Shown here piece after piece: positions 22,222-33,886 of a DNA stretch of 64,000 nucleotides; position 1 is the first letter of the stretch; each line of letters opens with the position of its first letter. The notes below the pieces were generated by a model. The model worked only from the letters and a program-made list of their open reading frames with translations. It was not told where the DNA came from and made no database searches. Made by a program: the position numbers and the translations under genes. The DNA is from Areca catechu (lineage: Eukaryota > Streptophyta > Magnoliopsida > Arecales > Arecaceae). Location of the stretch: assembly GCA_021397845.1 (NCBI GenBank), contig CM038044.1:105026942-105090941 (forward strand), in the 5' to 3' direction.

Positions 22222-23802
22222 CAACCAAGGTCTTCCGAGAATTATATTGCTCACCCCCATGGGTAAGACATCGCACCAAATCTTTTCATGATAAGATTGC
22301 ATTTGGATTTGGACTTGACATCTAGACTGGATGGGTATGGAGGTAGAATCTACCCAAGAAACCTTATAGGGGTTGGGATGGGGAACTGGGATTAAGCCTA
22401 ACATCTTGACAGTGCTAGTAGAGATGGCATTTACACAGCTCCCACTATCTATGATGATCTTACATACCTTATCCCCTAATTTAAGAAAAGTCTGTAGGAT
22501 GTTAGTCCTATGCCAATCCTCTTGAACTAGATTCTGGGATAGGATGCATCTTACAACTCCTAATTGGTCAGATTCATTGGGTTCCTCCTCTCCTTCATAC
22601 TCCTCAACCAAATTCATTCCGGCCTCATAAACTTCTTCTTCAAATTCCTCACTGGGCTCAGAATTATCATTCTCTCCCTCTTCTATGTAAAGGGATCTCC
22701 GAGGGCACTGGCTAGCAACATGACCTACCTTATGACACTTGAAACAGGCTATGGCAGTACACTGACTGGAAATGTGACCTGGTTTCTGACACTTAAAACA
22801 GGTGATATTTGAACTAGGGGTTCTCTGGGTGTCAGGTGCCTTACCTTTGTCCATGGGCCTAGGGGTAGAAGTACCCTGAAAAGGTTTACTAGGGATAACT
22901 TGGCTAGGTCCATTCCTTGGGATTGGGGCACTAACCCTAGAAGGTATAGGTCCTCTCTGAAATTTCTCAGTATTCAGTGCAATCTGGTAGGCTTGGTCTA
23001 GATCAGTAACCTCTCTCAGAAATAGTTCTCTCTTGATATCTTCCCTCAGTCCAGCCCTAAATCTAGACAAAGTGACTTCGTGGGCTTCACTCACATCACA
23101 TCTCATTAGATATTCATCAAAAGTAGCTATGTAGTCTGAGACAGATCGGTTTCCTTGTTTCAGGTTTTGCCATTGGTCTAACAGGTTTTGCTGGTATGAA
23201 ATGGGTAGGTATTTATCTCTCAGTTTTTCTTTCATACCCTGCCAAGTGGTTATGGGCTCAACATTCCGTCTCCTAGTGGTTAGCTAAATGTTCCACCAGT
23301 ATAACCTAGCTTGATGCACTAATTTCATCTTGGCAAACTTGTATTTCCTCTCCTCAGACATAGCATACCACTCAAAGTATTGGTCCATCTCACCCTCCCA
23401 ATCAGAATACACCTTAGGGTTCAGACTACCATCAAAAGTGGGTGCATCTAATTTGATGTTCCTGATGAACCTATCATCTCTATCTTCAGGCTCTGGGTCA
23501 GGCCTCCTATGATTAGGTTCAGGATCTCTATATAAAGGCCTTCTAGGCTCCTGATGTGGGTAAGGTTGAGGCACATTAAAATCGGGGTCAGGAGTCCAAT
23601 TCCGATGTCTAGGTTCTTCAAGTACTTGGACTCGGTCCCTAAGTTGGGTAAGATCCTCATGAATTTGTGCGCTAAACTGGGCCACAGTGTTTGTCATATC
23701 CTGATTCATTTTAGCCATACTTTCAGTAAGAGTTTTGATCATGGCCTCTAAATCAGGTTGGGTTTGACCAGGTTGATATGGCACTCCGTTTCTGGTAGAC
23801 AT
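22222..23802 (-). pseudogene. Chromovirus B gag-protease, copy 1
   Basis: The start at ATG 23802 (MSTRNGVPYQPG) gives the only frame that runs on through gag. Order: coiled-coil-like N-terminus, Pro/Arg-rich linker, gag core (YSDWEGEMDQYFEWY, then DQWQNLKQGNRSVSDYIATF), two CCHC knuckles (CFKCQKPGHISSQC and CFKCHKVGHVASQC, about 22802-22705), a Glu-rich segment, and retropepsin with IIIDSGSCVNAIS near 22450. One in-frame TAG (23284-23286) splits gag, and a TAA at 22219 ends the protease before RT. Otherwise open over ~530 codons, so recently decayed. Confidence 0.92.
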
Positions 23803-24705
23803 GATGATTCAAGCAAGCACACAAAATGAGACTAGACTAAATCGACTACTGGATCACTAGACCTAGAGTCCAAACTAGATGCCCAATCAGAGTGGCAAGC
23901 TAGCCTGTAGTAACTCAGGACTCAGCCAGGCAGGTGTAAGGGGAGTGTTAGGTCCCTGAATGCCAATCCTAGACACCAATCAGTGATTGGCCAGGTAGGC
24001 GGACCAGCACACAAGCCCTTCGGGAATGGATCCCTGAACCACCGTTCTAGACACTGAGTGCTAAGCACACACAGAATAACTAGCAAACTGACTCAACACT
24101 AGCCTAGACCCGACCAATTGGTGTCCCTAGCCCACTAGGGCAAATTAGGTCTAACCGATTTTAAATTAGGTCTAGGTTCGAATGATTGGATGATGGTTTT
24201 GGGCTAAAGAGAGGTAATCAACTCCTCCCCTTATCTTAGATGCTCAATTGCCCTTAAGTAAATTATGAGATGATCACTCCAAAAAGAATTGAATTGCAGA
24301 ACACAAAAAATAGAGTTGCTGTATTTTAATGCTCAGAATTTTTACCGAAACCAATAAATCACAAACAAATTATGGAAAATAGGATCAATTATACTGGTTT
24401 CAACGAAGCAAAAATCATGCAATTCGGAGTTTTATGCAGGGAGAAATAATTCAGACAACAGGGTAATTACGGGCTGCAACTAGATTGTCTTCCCCGTTTA
24501 TAATCCCTGCTACGAAGTTATAACCCAATGGATCCCCTACACGCCCTAGGAACACCCCGTGGAATGGGAGGAGGAGGCTTGCGCCTCGCTTAGTTCCTAG
24601 GACCGGACGTCCTGGGGAGTCTACTTCGAGCAGACAAAATAAAAAGAGAATAATCAAAGCAAGCAAGCAAATCAGAAACCCTAGACTGGGCTCTGATACC
24701 AAAAA
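23803..24705 (-). other. Chromovirus B leader, copy 1
   Basis: Untranslated leader between the primer site and gag, A/G- and repeat-poor. It contains GTGATTGGCC- and CCACTAGGGCAAATTAGG-type motifs that also occur in the leader of element A (about 31545-31590). Confidence 0.7.
24690..24701 (-). promoter_or_regulatory. Primer-binding site of element B, initiator tRNA-Met
   Basis: Minus-strand TGGTATCAGAGC, 4 nt from LTR B2. The corresponding site of copy 2 is deleted. Confidence 0.9.
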
Positions 24706-26328
24706 TGATGCAGAACAAATAAAGGAATGCGATGCGGAAGTAAATTAAGATTAAATAATTTTTTTGTTGTTTTTATATGTTTGTAGAAGTTGGCTTCAAA
24801 TCAAAGAAAAGTTAACCTAACATTGAAAGATACTAATATGATAATTGAAAGCACAATTTTAAGGAAACTAAATTATCAGAGTAGTTCAGAAGCAACGGAT
24901 CGCTGGGGGTTGAGAAACTCCCAGACCTAGGGTTTCGCTCCGAACTTTCAGCATAACAGAAATAAAGAGAAGAGATGGTTTACCTAACCAGACAATGATC
25001 TTCACAGATTTTGGTGGAAGAACTCTCCCGAGCAGATTGTTGGATCCTCGGATTCAGATTTCTTCGCAATGGATCCTCCAGTACTGGTCCTTTGGCGGGT
25101 TGGCTTCTCCTGAACTCAAGATCTGGAAGAGAAGAAAAATAATTGATGGAATCAGAGAGTCAAGGGAAGAATTTACCAGGTTGATGAACTTGAAGATTGA
25201 AATTGCTGAAAACTGGATTCTCCTGGAAGCTGATGTGATTTTCCTTGGAACTTGCTCTGGATCTGAAGTAGCCGGACTGGATCTGGATGAAGGTGGATGG
25301 CCTGGACTTGTAAAGAGAGAGAGGCCGTGGGAGATGGATGGATCTAGGGTTTGATGGATTGAAAATAATGAAGGGTGGCTAGGGTTTTGGGATTTCAAGT
25401 GGCTAACCTAGGGTTTTGGATAAAGATGGAGATCTCTCACCTCCTCAAGGCTCCAATGGAACCCGGATTACCCCCTCACGGAGCTCAACACTTAGAATAG
25501 TGCGGAAGAAGAGAAACCTAGGTTACTCAACACAAGAGAATAGCAAAAATAATTTTTCTTCATTGATTTTCAAAGTTACAAAGAGAGGTCTATTATATAG
25601 ACCTAAAATTTTCTTCTAGCTTGTACAAATTCCCATGTGGGACTAAACTCTTCCAACCTCTAGATTAGGTAGAAAACCCCCTCTCTTGGTCGACCAAGAC
25701 TTCAAAAAAAATTGGGACGGCCATAAAGGAATTTTTTTTTGGAATTTTTATGGCGCCTCCTTTGGAGTTGGATTTGGATTTGGAGTCCTCCTCTTCTTAT
25801 GGCATTTCTTCTTTTCTTCCACTCCAAGTTAAGCTCTTTGATTTTGATTTGAACTTCAATTGGATGTCCTTCTTTGATTTCTTCTCCAAGAGAAGTTTTC
25901 TTCCTTCTTTGCTTAGGTAAAATAGGCAGGTATGGGCGCCTCCTTTAAATTAGCTTCCAATTTGATTTTTTCTTCTTTGGGTGTGGGGACCATGACACTG
26001 GGATGCCTCTGTGGCGCCTCCTAGACTCTGGCGTGTGCTCGGAGTGTGGCTGGGCGTGTGGCTTGGAGTGTGGCCTCCACTTGCTTGAACCTTGATTTGA
26101 TTGGAAGACAAATGTGGCACCATTTTGGACCAAATTGAAACCACATCGGGACTTGCACCGAGTCAACATGACTCAACAAAATTTAAATGGTGACTCAAGA
26201 AATAAATAAAAATAAATAAACTGGTTGACCAGGTCAACCTTTATTACAAACCCTAATTTCTCGGGCAATGTCAATCAGAGATCCAGATGGAGCTCTGAAG
26301 TCTTCTTCTGAGTCTGGTGCCCGCACCA
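24706..26328 (-). repeat. LTR B2
   Basis: 1623 bp, same length as B1. By eye it differs from B1 at about a dozen positions (for example near 24750, 24938, 24951, 25140, 25274, 25312, 25427, 25503, 25987). Confidence 0.9.
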
Positions 26329-27118
26329 ATTGTACCTGGGTCATAATTCTCATGAAGGTACTAGGGGCATTGGACAACCCAAAAGGCATAACAACCCATT
26401 CATAAAGACCATCCTTAGTTTTGAAAGCAGTTTTCCATTCATCCCCGGGTCTAATCCTAACCTGATGATAGCCGCTTTTGAGATCAATCTTAGAAAAAAC
26501 CATTGCACCAGCCATCATATCAAGCATGTCATCTAGTCTAGGGATGGGAAACCTATATTTGATTGTAATTTTATTGATGGCACGACTGTCAACACACATC
26601 CTCCACGTGCCATCTTTCTTTGGGGTTAGTAAGGCTGGGACTGCACAAGGGCTAAGACTTTCTCTAATAAACCCCTTTCTCAATAATTCTCCAACCTGCT
26701 TTTGCAGTTCTTCATGCTCAGATGGATTCATCCTGTAATGGGGCAAGTTGGGCAAAGTCGCTCCTGGGATTAGATCTATGGCATGCTGGATATCCCTAAG
26801 AGGTGGAAGGTGGTCTGGCAAATCCTCGGGAAAGACATCCTCAAATTCTTTTAACATAGGTTTAACTTCTTGAGGAGGCTCTGAGGGTTCCGAAGTTCTA
26901 AGTTCCTTAGCAGTCAACATCCAGATGGGTGAACCACTATGAATTTCTTGTTCTAGATCCTTAGCACTGATTAGGTTCACTCCAGTTTTCATCTCCTTAA
27001 CCTTACCGGCTCCTTTAGTTACCTTGTCCTTAGGGGGAACTGAATGGATCGTAATCTTCTTCCCATTGAAACTAAAGACACAGGTATTGGATTTTCCTAA
27101 GAGGGTGGCATCATGATC
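26329..27118 (-). pseudogene. Chromovirus B reverse transcriptase, truncated, copy 2
   Basis: Translated sequence identical to 21429-22218, including truncation before the YxDD box and run-on into the LTR. The preceding stop (27119-27121) is shared. Confidence 0.9.
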
Positions 27119-27121
27119 TTA

Positions 27122-28701
27122 CAACCAAGGTCTTCCGAGAATTATATTGCTCACCCCCATGGGTAAGACATCGCACCAAATCTTTTCATGATAAGATTGC
27201 ATTTGGATTTGGACTTGACATCTAGACTGGATGGGTATGGAGGTAGAATCTACCCAAGAAACCTTATAGGGGTTGGGATGGGGAACTGGGATTAAGCCTA
27301 ACATCTTGACAGTGCTAGTAGAGATGGCATTTACACAGCTCCCACTATCTATGATGATCTTACATACCTTATCCCCTAATTTAAGAAAAGTCTGTAGGAT
27401 GTTAGTCCTATGCCAATCCTCTTGAACTAGATTCTGGGATAGGATGCATCTTACAACTCCTAATTGGTCAGATTCATTGGGTTCCTCCTCTCCTTCATAC
27501 TCCTCAACCAAATTCATTCCGGCCTCATAAACTTCTTCTTCAAATTCCTCACTGGGCTCAGAATTATCATTCTCTCCCTCTTCTATGTAAAGGGATCTCC
27601 GAGGGCACTGGCTAGCAACATGACCTACCTTATGACACTTGAAACAGGCTATGGCAGTACACTGACTGGAAATGTGACCTGGTTTCTGACACTTAAAACA
27701 GGTGATATTTGAACTAGGGGTTCTCTGGGTGTCAGGTGCCTTACCTTTGTCCATGGGCCTAGGGGTAGAAGTACCCTGAAAAGGTTTACTAGGGATAACT
27801 TGGCTAGGTCCATTCCTTGGGATTGGGGCACTAACCCTAGAAGGTATAGGTCCTCTCTGAAATTTCTCAGTATTCAGTGCAATCTGGTAGGCTTGGTCTA
27901 GATCAGTAACCTCTCTCAGAAATAGTTCTCTCTTGATATCTTCCCTCAGTCCAGCCCTAAATCTAGACAAAGTGACTTCGTGGGCTTCACTCACATCACA
28001 TCTCATTAGATATTCATCAAAAGTAGCTATGTAGTCTGAGACAGATCGGTTTCCTTGTTTCAGGTTTTGCCATTGGTCTAACAGGTTTTGCTGGTATGAA
28101 ATGGGTAGGTATTTATCTCTCAGTTTTTCTTTCATACCCTGCCAAGTGGTTATGGGCTCAACATTCCGTCTCCTAGTGGTTAGCTAAATGTTCCACCAGT
28201 ATAACCTAGCTTGATGCACTAATTTCATCTTGGCAAACTTGTATTTCCTCTCCTTAGACATAGCATACCACTCAAAGTATTGGTCCATCTCACCCTCCCA
28301 ATCAGAATACACCTTAGGGTTCAGACTACCATCAAAGTGGGTGCATCTAATTTGATGTTCCTGATGAACCTATCATCTCTATCTTCAGGCTCTGGGTCAG
28401 GCCTCCTATGATTAGGTTCAGGATCTCTATATAAAGGCCTTCTAGGCTCCTGATGTGGGTAAGGTTGAGGCACATTAAAATCGGGGTCAGGAGTCCAATT
28501 CCGATGTCTAGGTTCTTCAAGTACTTGGACTCGGTCCCTAAGTTGGGTAAGATCCTCATGAATTTGTGCGCTAAACTGGGCCACAGTGTTTGTCATATCC
28601 TGATTCATTTTAGCCATACTTTCAGTAAGAGTTTTGATCATGGCCTCTAAATCAGGTTGGGTTTGACCAGGTTGATATGGCACTCCGTTTCTGGTAGACA
28701 T
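27122..28701 (-). pseudogene. Chromovirus B gag-protease, copy 2
   Basis: As copy 1 (start at ATG 28701, both CCHC knuckles, retropepsin DSG). In addition one A is missing near 28333 (AAA instead of AAAA), which shifts the frame after ~120 codons. The inherited TAG in gag is also present. Confidence 0.9.
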
Positions 28702-29097
28702 GATGATTCAAGCAAGCACACAAAATGAGACTAGACTAAATCGACTACTGGATCACTAGACCTAGAGTCCAAACTAGATGCCCAATCAGAGTGGCAAGCT
28801 AGCCTGTAGTAACTCAGGACTCAGCCAGGCAGGTGTAAGGGGAGTGTTAGGTCCCTGAATGCCAATCCTAGACACCAATCAGTGATTGGCCAGGTAGGCG
28901 GACCAGCACACAAGCCCTTCGGGAATGGATCCCTGAACCACCGTTCTAGACACTGAGTGCTAAGCACACACAGAATAACTAGCAAACTGACTCAACACTA
29001 GCCTAGACCCGACCAATTGGTGTCCCTAGCCCACTAGGGCAAATTAGGTCTAACCGATTTTAAATTAGGTCTAGGTTCGAATGATTGGATGATGGTT
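28702..29097 (-). other. Chromovirus B leader, copy 2 (truncated)
   Basis: Matches 23803-24197, then breaks at GATGGTT and continues as element A LTR (GGAACTTC...). The junction shares GGT/GGTT microhomology with the LTR. Confidence 0.88.
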
Positions 29098-29335
29098 GGA
29101 ACTTCAAAATAGGGTATCCTCTTCTCTTGTACAAAAATTGGACTCTTACTGGACTCATTAACATGTATAGGACTCAATGACTGGACTAGGTTGAGACAAA
29201 TCAACTAGTCTCAACTTATTACAAGACTCAATCTACTTGTTACAAAATTATGACACATGACTAAGGTTCTAAAAATCCTAATCAATAAACTAAATGGGAT
29301 CCAGTGATCTGTGTCTGATCCTGGTGTCCCCACCA
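29098..29335 (-). repeat. 3' LTR of element A, right fragment
   Basis: Aligns with 35213-35449 of the intact LTR and ends TGGTGTCCCCACCA. Confidence 0.92.
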
Positions 29336-29452
29336 ATTTTTTCGAGGTGAGAGGAACTCGACCCCATCGAGTAAGGGTCAATTTGGCTCTCATACTGCTC
29401 AAGGAGGATCTGGGTTGAGGCACTGTAGATCCTCACTAGTGCTCCACAAGTC

Positions 29453-29797
29453 CTAAGATTTTGGCCGACCTTGCCAACGGAACAAATACCTCTGATAGCC
29501 CCTATCTCGGATATCGATGGCTTGATTGCCTAGGGTTTTCTCAATCTTTTCCTCGCCAATAGGCCAAATTGTATGTGGACACTCTGGGATGGGTTCTCTC
29601 TCAAAGGGAGGGATGAGCTCAAGGTGCTCGCTAGGTATCACTGCTGACTCCCTATACTCTACAAGGTCTGAGATGTTGAAGGTGGAGCTAATACCTAGAT
29701 CAGGTGGTATTTCAAGTACATAGGCATTGGGTCCAACGCTCTTCATTATTTTGATGGGCCAGCTATGCGAGCATGAAATTCCTTTACAATCACACAA
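29453..29797 (-). pseudogene. Element A integrase tail and chromodomain
   Basis: Minus strand, 114 codons. It holds the post-integrase GPF-like segment (VGPNAYVLEIPPDLGIS, then FNISDLVEY), followed near the C-terminus by KIEKTLGNQAID...YQRYLFRWQGRP, a chromodomain (ordinarily binding histone tails to steer integration). It ends in a stop just after GRPKS, before the usual end of the fold. It is the only pol part left in element A. Galadriel/Reina-like, assignment tentative. Confidence 0.75.
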
Positions 29798-30480
29798 TCC
29801 TCTGTAGAAAATTCTTTATTTTCTTTCAAAAATTAGCCAAGTTTTTATTTGTTTCATTACTTAGATTAATCTTTGGCTAAGTTCCTGATGCAGATGCAAA
29901 TATGCTGGATACATGCAGACTCCTAACAGATGATGCAGGAGACTCATACTAACACCTAATGACATGCAAACTCGACTATACATTTCTATTAGACTCTTTG
30001 GGTGCTTAAACCTAATAGATTATAGATTCTTTAGGTTTAACCCTGGTTTGATATGCATAGGAAAACTTACAATGGGCTCCTACTAAGTGCCATAGGATCC
30101 TCCAAAAGTAAGATGCAAATATGACATGCTCAATGAATGTATGCATTATACTTATCTTATAAAATGCAGATGAATGGTTAAAGAAGCATAAGAAAATTCA
30201 AGAAAAGACAAAAAATACGAGGTGGATTCAGGGTTAGTCTGGTAAGGTAGAAAGTAAGAAAAGGGGTTGGAATTGATTGGATAGACTAGGAGACAAGAAG
30301 GTGTTTCAGAGATAATTCCTATACTAATAAGGTTGATCTTATAGGGTTGATGGGTACCTATAGGGTTTTCATGATGGAAGAATGGGTCATTGATCTCAGG
30401 AAAGAGTTCTTCAATGCGAACTATAGGATTGGATTCTTCTAAGGGTATTGATAAGCCAAATCCTTAATAAAGTCTTCTGG
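29798..30480 (-). other. Element A internal, non-coding remnant
   Basis: No recognisable protease, RT or RNase H in either frame set. A/T-rich with dispersed GATGCAAATATG motifs (29890, 30113). This is where pol is missing. Confidence 0.5.
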
Positions 30481-31228
30481 TTCAAGAAATTCAGGACTAA
30501 GCTCTATACTTGGGCTTTCTTCTAGTGGCTTCTCAGGGAAGTGTCAAATAGTAGGATTGGGTTCCTTATCCTTTAATTGCTCGTCCACTACAGTTTGGGT
30601 GTGTTCAGGGTTAGTTAACTCTAGATGGGTTTCTACCTGGGTATCTACTGGGTCAACTAATTCTAGGTCTTCTATAGGGAACTCCTCTTCTTCTTCCTCA
30701 TACTCTTCCACTAAGCTCATGTCAGCTTCATATACTTCCTCTTCAATGTCAGCTTTTTGAACCAGTGGGGTGGTAAGAGGGGGTTGACTAAGAAAAAATT
30801 GACTAATACTAGGTTCAAATCTAGGGGTATTAATCCTATAGGGTTCAGGTTGACTGAGGGTTAGTGGATTACTACTGGGTTCATATCTAGGGGCTATGGG
30901 TTCTTGGGGTCTATGGGTTTGGTCTGGGGTTCCTACCTGGTCATCTAATGGATTATCCTATGGGTTGCTGGGTTATTGGATTGGATCATTTGATTAACTT
31001 GGGTGGTTAATTGGGCAAGAGACTGGTCTAAGTTTTGGTTTATTTGAGCAAACTGGGTTTGATTTTGGGGGTTCATTTAGGCTAATTGATTTTGAGTTTG
31101 GGTATTGGTATGGTTCAACTAGGCAAGCTGATCAATCATGGCTTTCATGATGGCCTCAAAATTGGAACCATGGTTGAACTCGGGTTAGGCTTAGACTGAC
31201 TGTACTGGACCCCTGACTTGGTGGTCAT
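30480..31228 (-). pseudogene. Element A gag remnant
   Basis: A start at ATG 31228 gives MTTKSGVQYSQ, similar in position and wording to the B gag start. After several stops, an acidic segment with EEEVYEADMSLVEEYEEEEE (about 30750-30680) matches the segment after the zinc knuckles of B gag. The capsid core and knuckles are missing. Positions 31231-31250 hold an (ATCA)5 simple repeat. Confidence 0.6.
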
Positions 31229-31825
31229 GCAATCAATCAATCAATCAATGTAATGTGGTGCAGCCAAGCATGCAAGGATCAGTAGTTCTAGGGTTTCTTA
31301 GACCTAAAGCCAAAACTAAATGGGTCTACTCAACTTACACTTAACCCAGCAGCTAATCCTTCCACTGACCAGGTAGGGGATGGGGTGGTGGGAGGCTCCC
31401 CCTACTTGTCACAGGGTCCTAATTATAAACCACCAGTCCACTTAGGTCGTTTAACTCTGGACCCCCAGCCTTAGACACCAGTTTCCAGTAATAGCCACAA
31501 GATTAAATACACTAGTTGGCCCACACAGTTCGGACCCGACTTGTTGGGTGTCACCTAGCCCACTAGGGCAAATTAGGTCTAATTAATTTTAATTAGGCTT
31601 GGGTCAGTATAATGATGGTGGTTTTGGGCCCAGGACAGGTGATGAAATCCTACCCTGATCTGAGATAGAGAATTGCCCTTAAGATTAGGTTAATCAAATG
31701 ATGCACATTCAGTGAGCCCTAATGCAACTAATAACAATCAGAAAAATAAAATATTTTTGTGTTTTATGAGATGGCAAATTAGGTTTAAGTTGATTAGGTT
31801 TGTAAACAAATTAGGCTTGGGATGG
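31229..31825 (-). other. Element A leader, distal part
   Basis: Untranslated leader upstream of gag with motifs shared with the B leader (CACTAGGGCAAATTAGGTCTAA near 31560). It is interrupted at 31826 by the solo LTR. Confidence 0.6.
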
Positions 31826-33390
31826 TGATACGGGATGACTCTAAGATTGCTAAACATGCAGGAAAAATATTAAACTAATTTTTTTATGATTATTATAATT
31901 TATGTTTGCAGGCTAAATTTCCAGAATAAAGTAAGAACTAGCAAGAAGAATAGCAAAGCAAAGAATCATCATGATCGCAAAATAACTCATGCAAGATAAT
32001 GAAAGTCAGGACTTGGGAATTGAGAAACTTCCAGTTTAGGATAGCTTATCTTCATCAAATCAGATATCAAGAAAAGGAAAGGATGTTACCAATCAGTGAT
32101 TTGAAGAACTCCCGATGAAGAGATCACACAGCACTCTGATTGGATCCTGGATGATGAAGCTCGGTTCCCTTGAATTTGATGACTGATTTGGACGATCTTG
32201 GAGGCAAGGAAAGCCTCCTCTGGGGAGGTGAAATACCTCTGGGATCTTACAAGTGTCAGAGGTCAATCAAAATAGAAAATAAACAAAGTAAGGAAACTAG
32301 GGTTTGATTGAAATCAGGGTAGAATTTTGAAGCTGGCGGCTAGAAGTAGGATGATGCTCTTTGACTTGGACAACAGCTAGGGCACTCCTTCTAGGGCATG
32401 TGAAGACTTGGATGGCAGCAAGCTAGGGCATGGAAGGATGCTAGGGCAGCAAAGGATTCGGCCAAAGACAATAGTAACCAAAGAAACACAAAAACTCCAA
32501 CACCAACACAAGCACACAAACTTCTAAACCAAAATTTCAGCAAAGTTTAATATCATGAATAAAAGTTGGTTACAAGAGGGGGAGGGGTGGGATACTTATA
32601 GATGTTCCCCAAGTCCTCTCCTAGATAGGATAGGATTACAAAGTTGAGAGGGAAAGGGATTACAAGTTTGCTTAAGACTAGGAGAATACACTTTAAATGA
32701 AAATAAAACTAGTTCTCCTTATTCTACTTGGATTTCTCTCCTCATTTGACTTGGTCCAAGGGCTCTCTTTGGGCTTGGGTGCCAATATGGAGTTGGGCTT
32801 GGCTTTAGGGCAGCAAGGGGCATCCTCCTTTGGATTGGTGCATAGGCTTTGGGCCCTGGAAGCTGGGGTGCCCTGGTATCAGCATATTCCTTGGAATCTT
32901 GGTTATGGGGCTCATGGGCTTGACTCCTGGGCTTGGAATCTCTTGGCCTGGGGTGCTGGCATATTCCTGGAATCATGGAGCACCTGGCATATTCCGGAGT
33001 ATCTGGAGGGAATCTGGTATTTGGAATGGCATCTGGAGGGAATCAGGGCATCTAGAGAGCATCTAGAGGGTATTTAGGGCTCTAGGGTGTCAAACAAGAT
33101 CTCATAAGCTGATGTAAATGCCTTTGGCTCCAGGGTGAGGCCTGGTGGAACTCCAAAATAGGGTATCCTCTCTTCTTATATAAAAACTAGACTCTCACTA
33201 GACTCATACTTAAATATAGGACTTAATGGACTGGACTAGGTTGAGACAAATCAACTAGTCTCAACTTATTACAGGACTCAATCTTACTTGCTTACAAAAT
33301 TGTGACACATGACTAAGGTTCTAAAAAAAATTCTAATCAATAAACCATATAGGATTCATGGATCTGTGTCTAATTCTGGTGTCCCCACCA
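31826..33390 (-). mobile_element. Solo LTR of an element A-related family
   Basis: 1565 bp, starts TGATACGGGATGAC and ends GTCCCCACCA, clearly related to but diverged from the element A LTRs. Flanks GATGG (31821-31825) and GATTG (33391-33395) are a 5-bp target duplication with one mismatch. No primer site lies beside it, unlike the true 5' LTR at 33887. An ORF at 32697-33077 begins with a hydrophobic stretch but lies wholly in repeat sequence. Confidence 0.82.
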
Positions 33391-33886
33391 GATTGGGAGG
33401 GGGTTGGGAAGTTGGTTAGGTTAGGTTGAGTCAAGTATGCAGAGTTCACAGAATTTTGAAAATTAGGATTCGGTTTGATGCAGATTTGGCATAGATTCCG
33501 ATGCATAAGAAATTTTGAAAAATCTTAGAATAAAGGATGGACGGTGATGATGAACTCCACCAAATTTGATGCAAAAAAAAAAAAAATCAAATAATGATGC
33601 AAATCCTAGAGTTTTCGGACTGATGCAGAATTATTAGAATTTTAGTTAGGGTTTCTAATATGCCAAATTTTAGAATTTTAATTTTTTATAAAATTAATTA
33701 AAAATCATGATAAAATATAAGACAAGATAGAGAACATGTATTACAAATTTCATAGAAAAATAAAATTCCTAGGTGATCTAAATCAGATGAAAAATAGACA
33801 CCTAATGCAGCTAGCAGGATGTAGAAATTAGGGTTCATGATCCTAATATAGATGAATGCTATCCTAAACCCGCTTTGATACCAAAC
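33391..33886 (-). other. Element A leader, proximal part with primer-binding site
   Basis: 496 bp, A/T-rich. The primer site, minus-strand TGGTATCAAAGC (33872-33883, one change from the initiator-Met site), lies 3 nt from the 5' LTR. Confidence 0.75.

Larger units (their letters stand above)
19806..29097 (-). mobile_element. Chromovirus B tandem array: LTR-internal-LTR-internal (truncated)
   Basis: Two copies with a 4900-bp period: LTR B1 19806-21428, internal 21429-24705, LTR B2 24706-26328, internal 26329-29097. The second internal copy lacks its last ~510 bp, its primer site and the third LTR, and joins directly to element A's LTR. The translated gag-protease and RT parts of the two copies appear identical apart from a 1-bp deletion and about one substitution, while the two LTRs differ at roughly a dozen sites. 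Both copies share the same stop codons and the same pol deletion. It most likely arose by unequal recombination after one insertion, followed by a deletion on the right. Confidence 0.9.

Noticed and set aside
19806..29097. Two independent insertions of element B
   Set aside because: Both copies share stop codons and the pol deletion, and the LTR between them is single; independent insertion would give two LTRs each and separate target duplications.
32697..33077. 126-codon ORF with signal-peptide-like start
   Set aside because: Inside a solo LTR, Gly/Leu/Trp-rich from repeated CTGGAATCT-type wording, and not open in the related LTR A.
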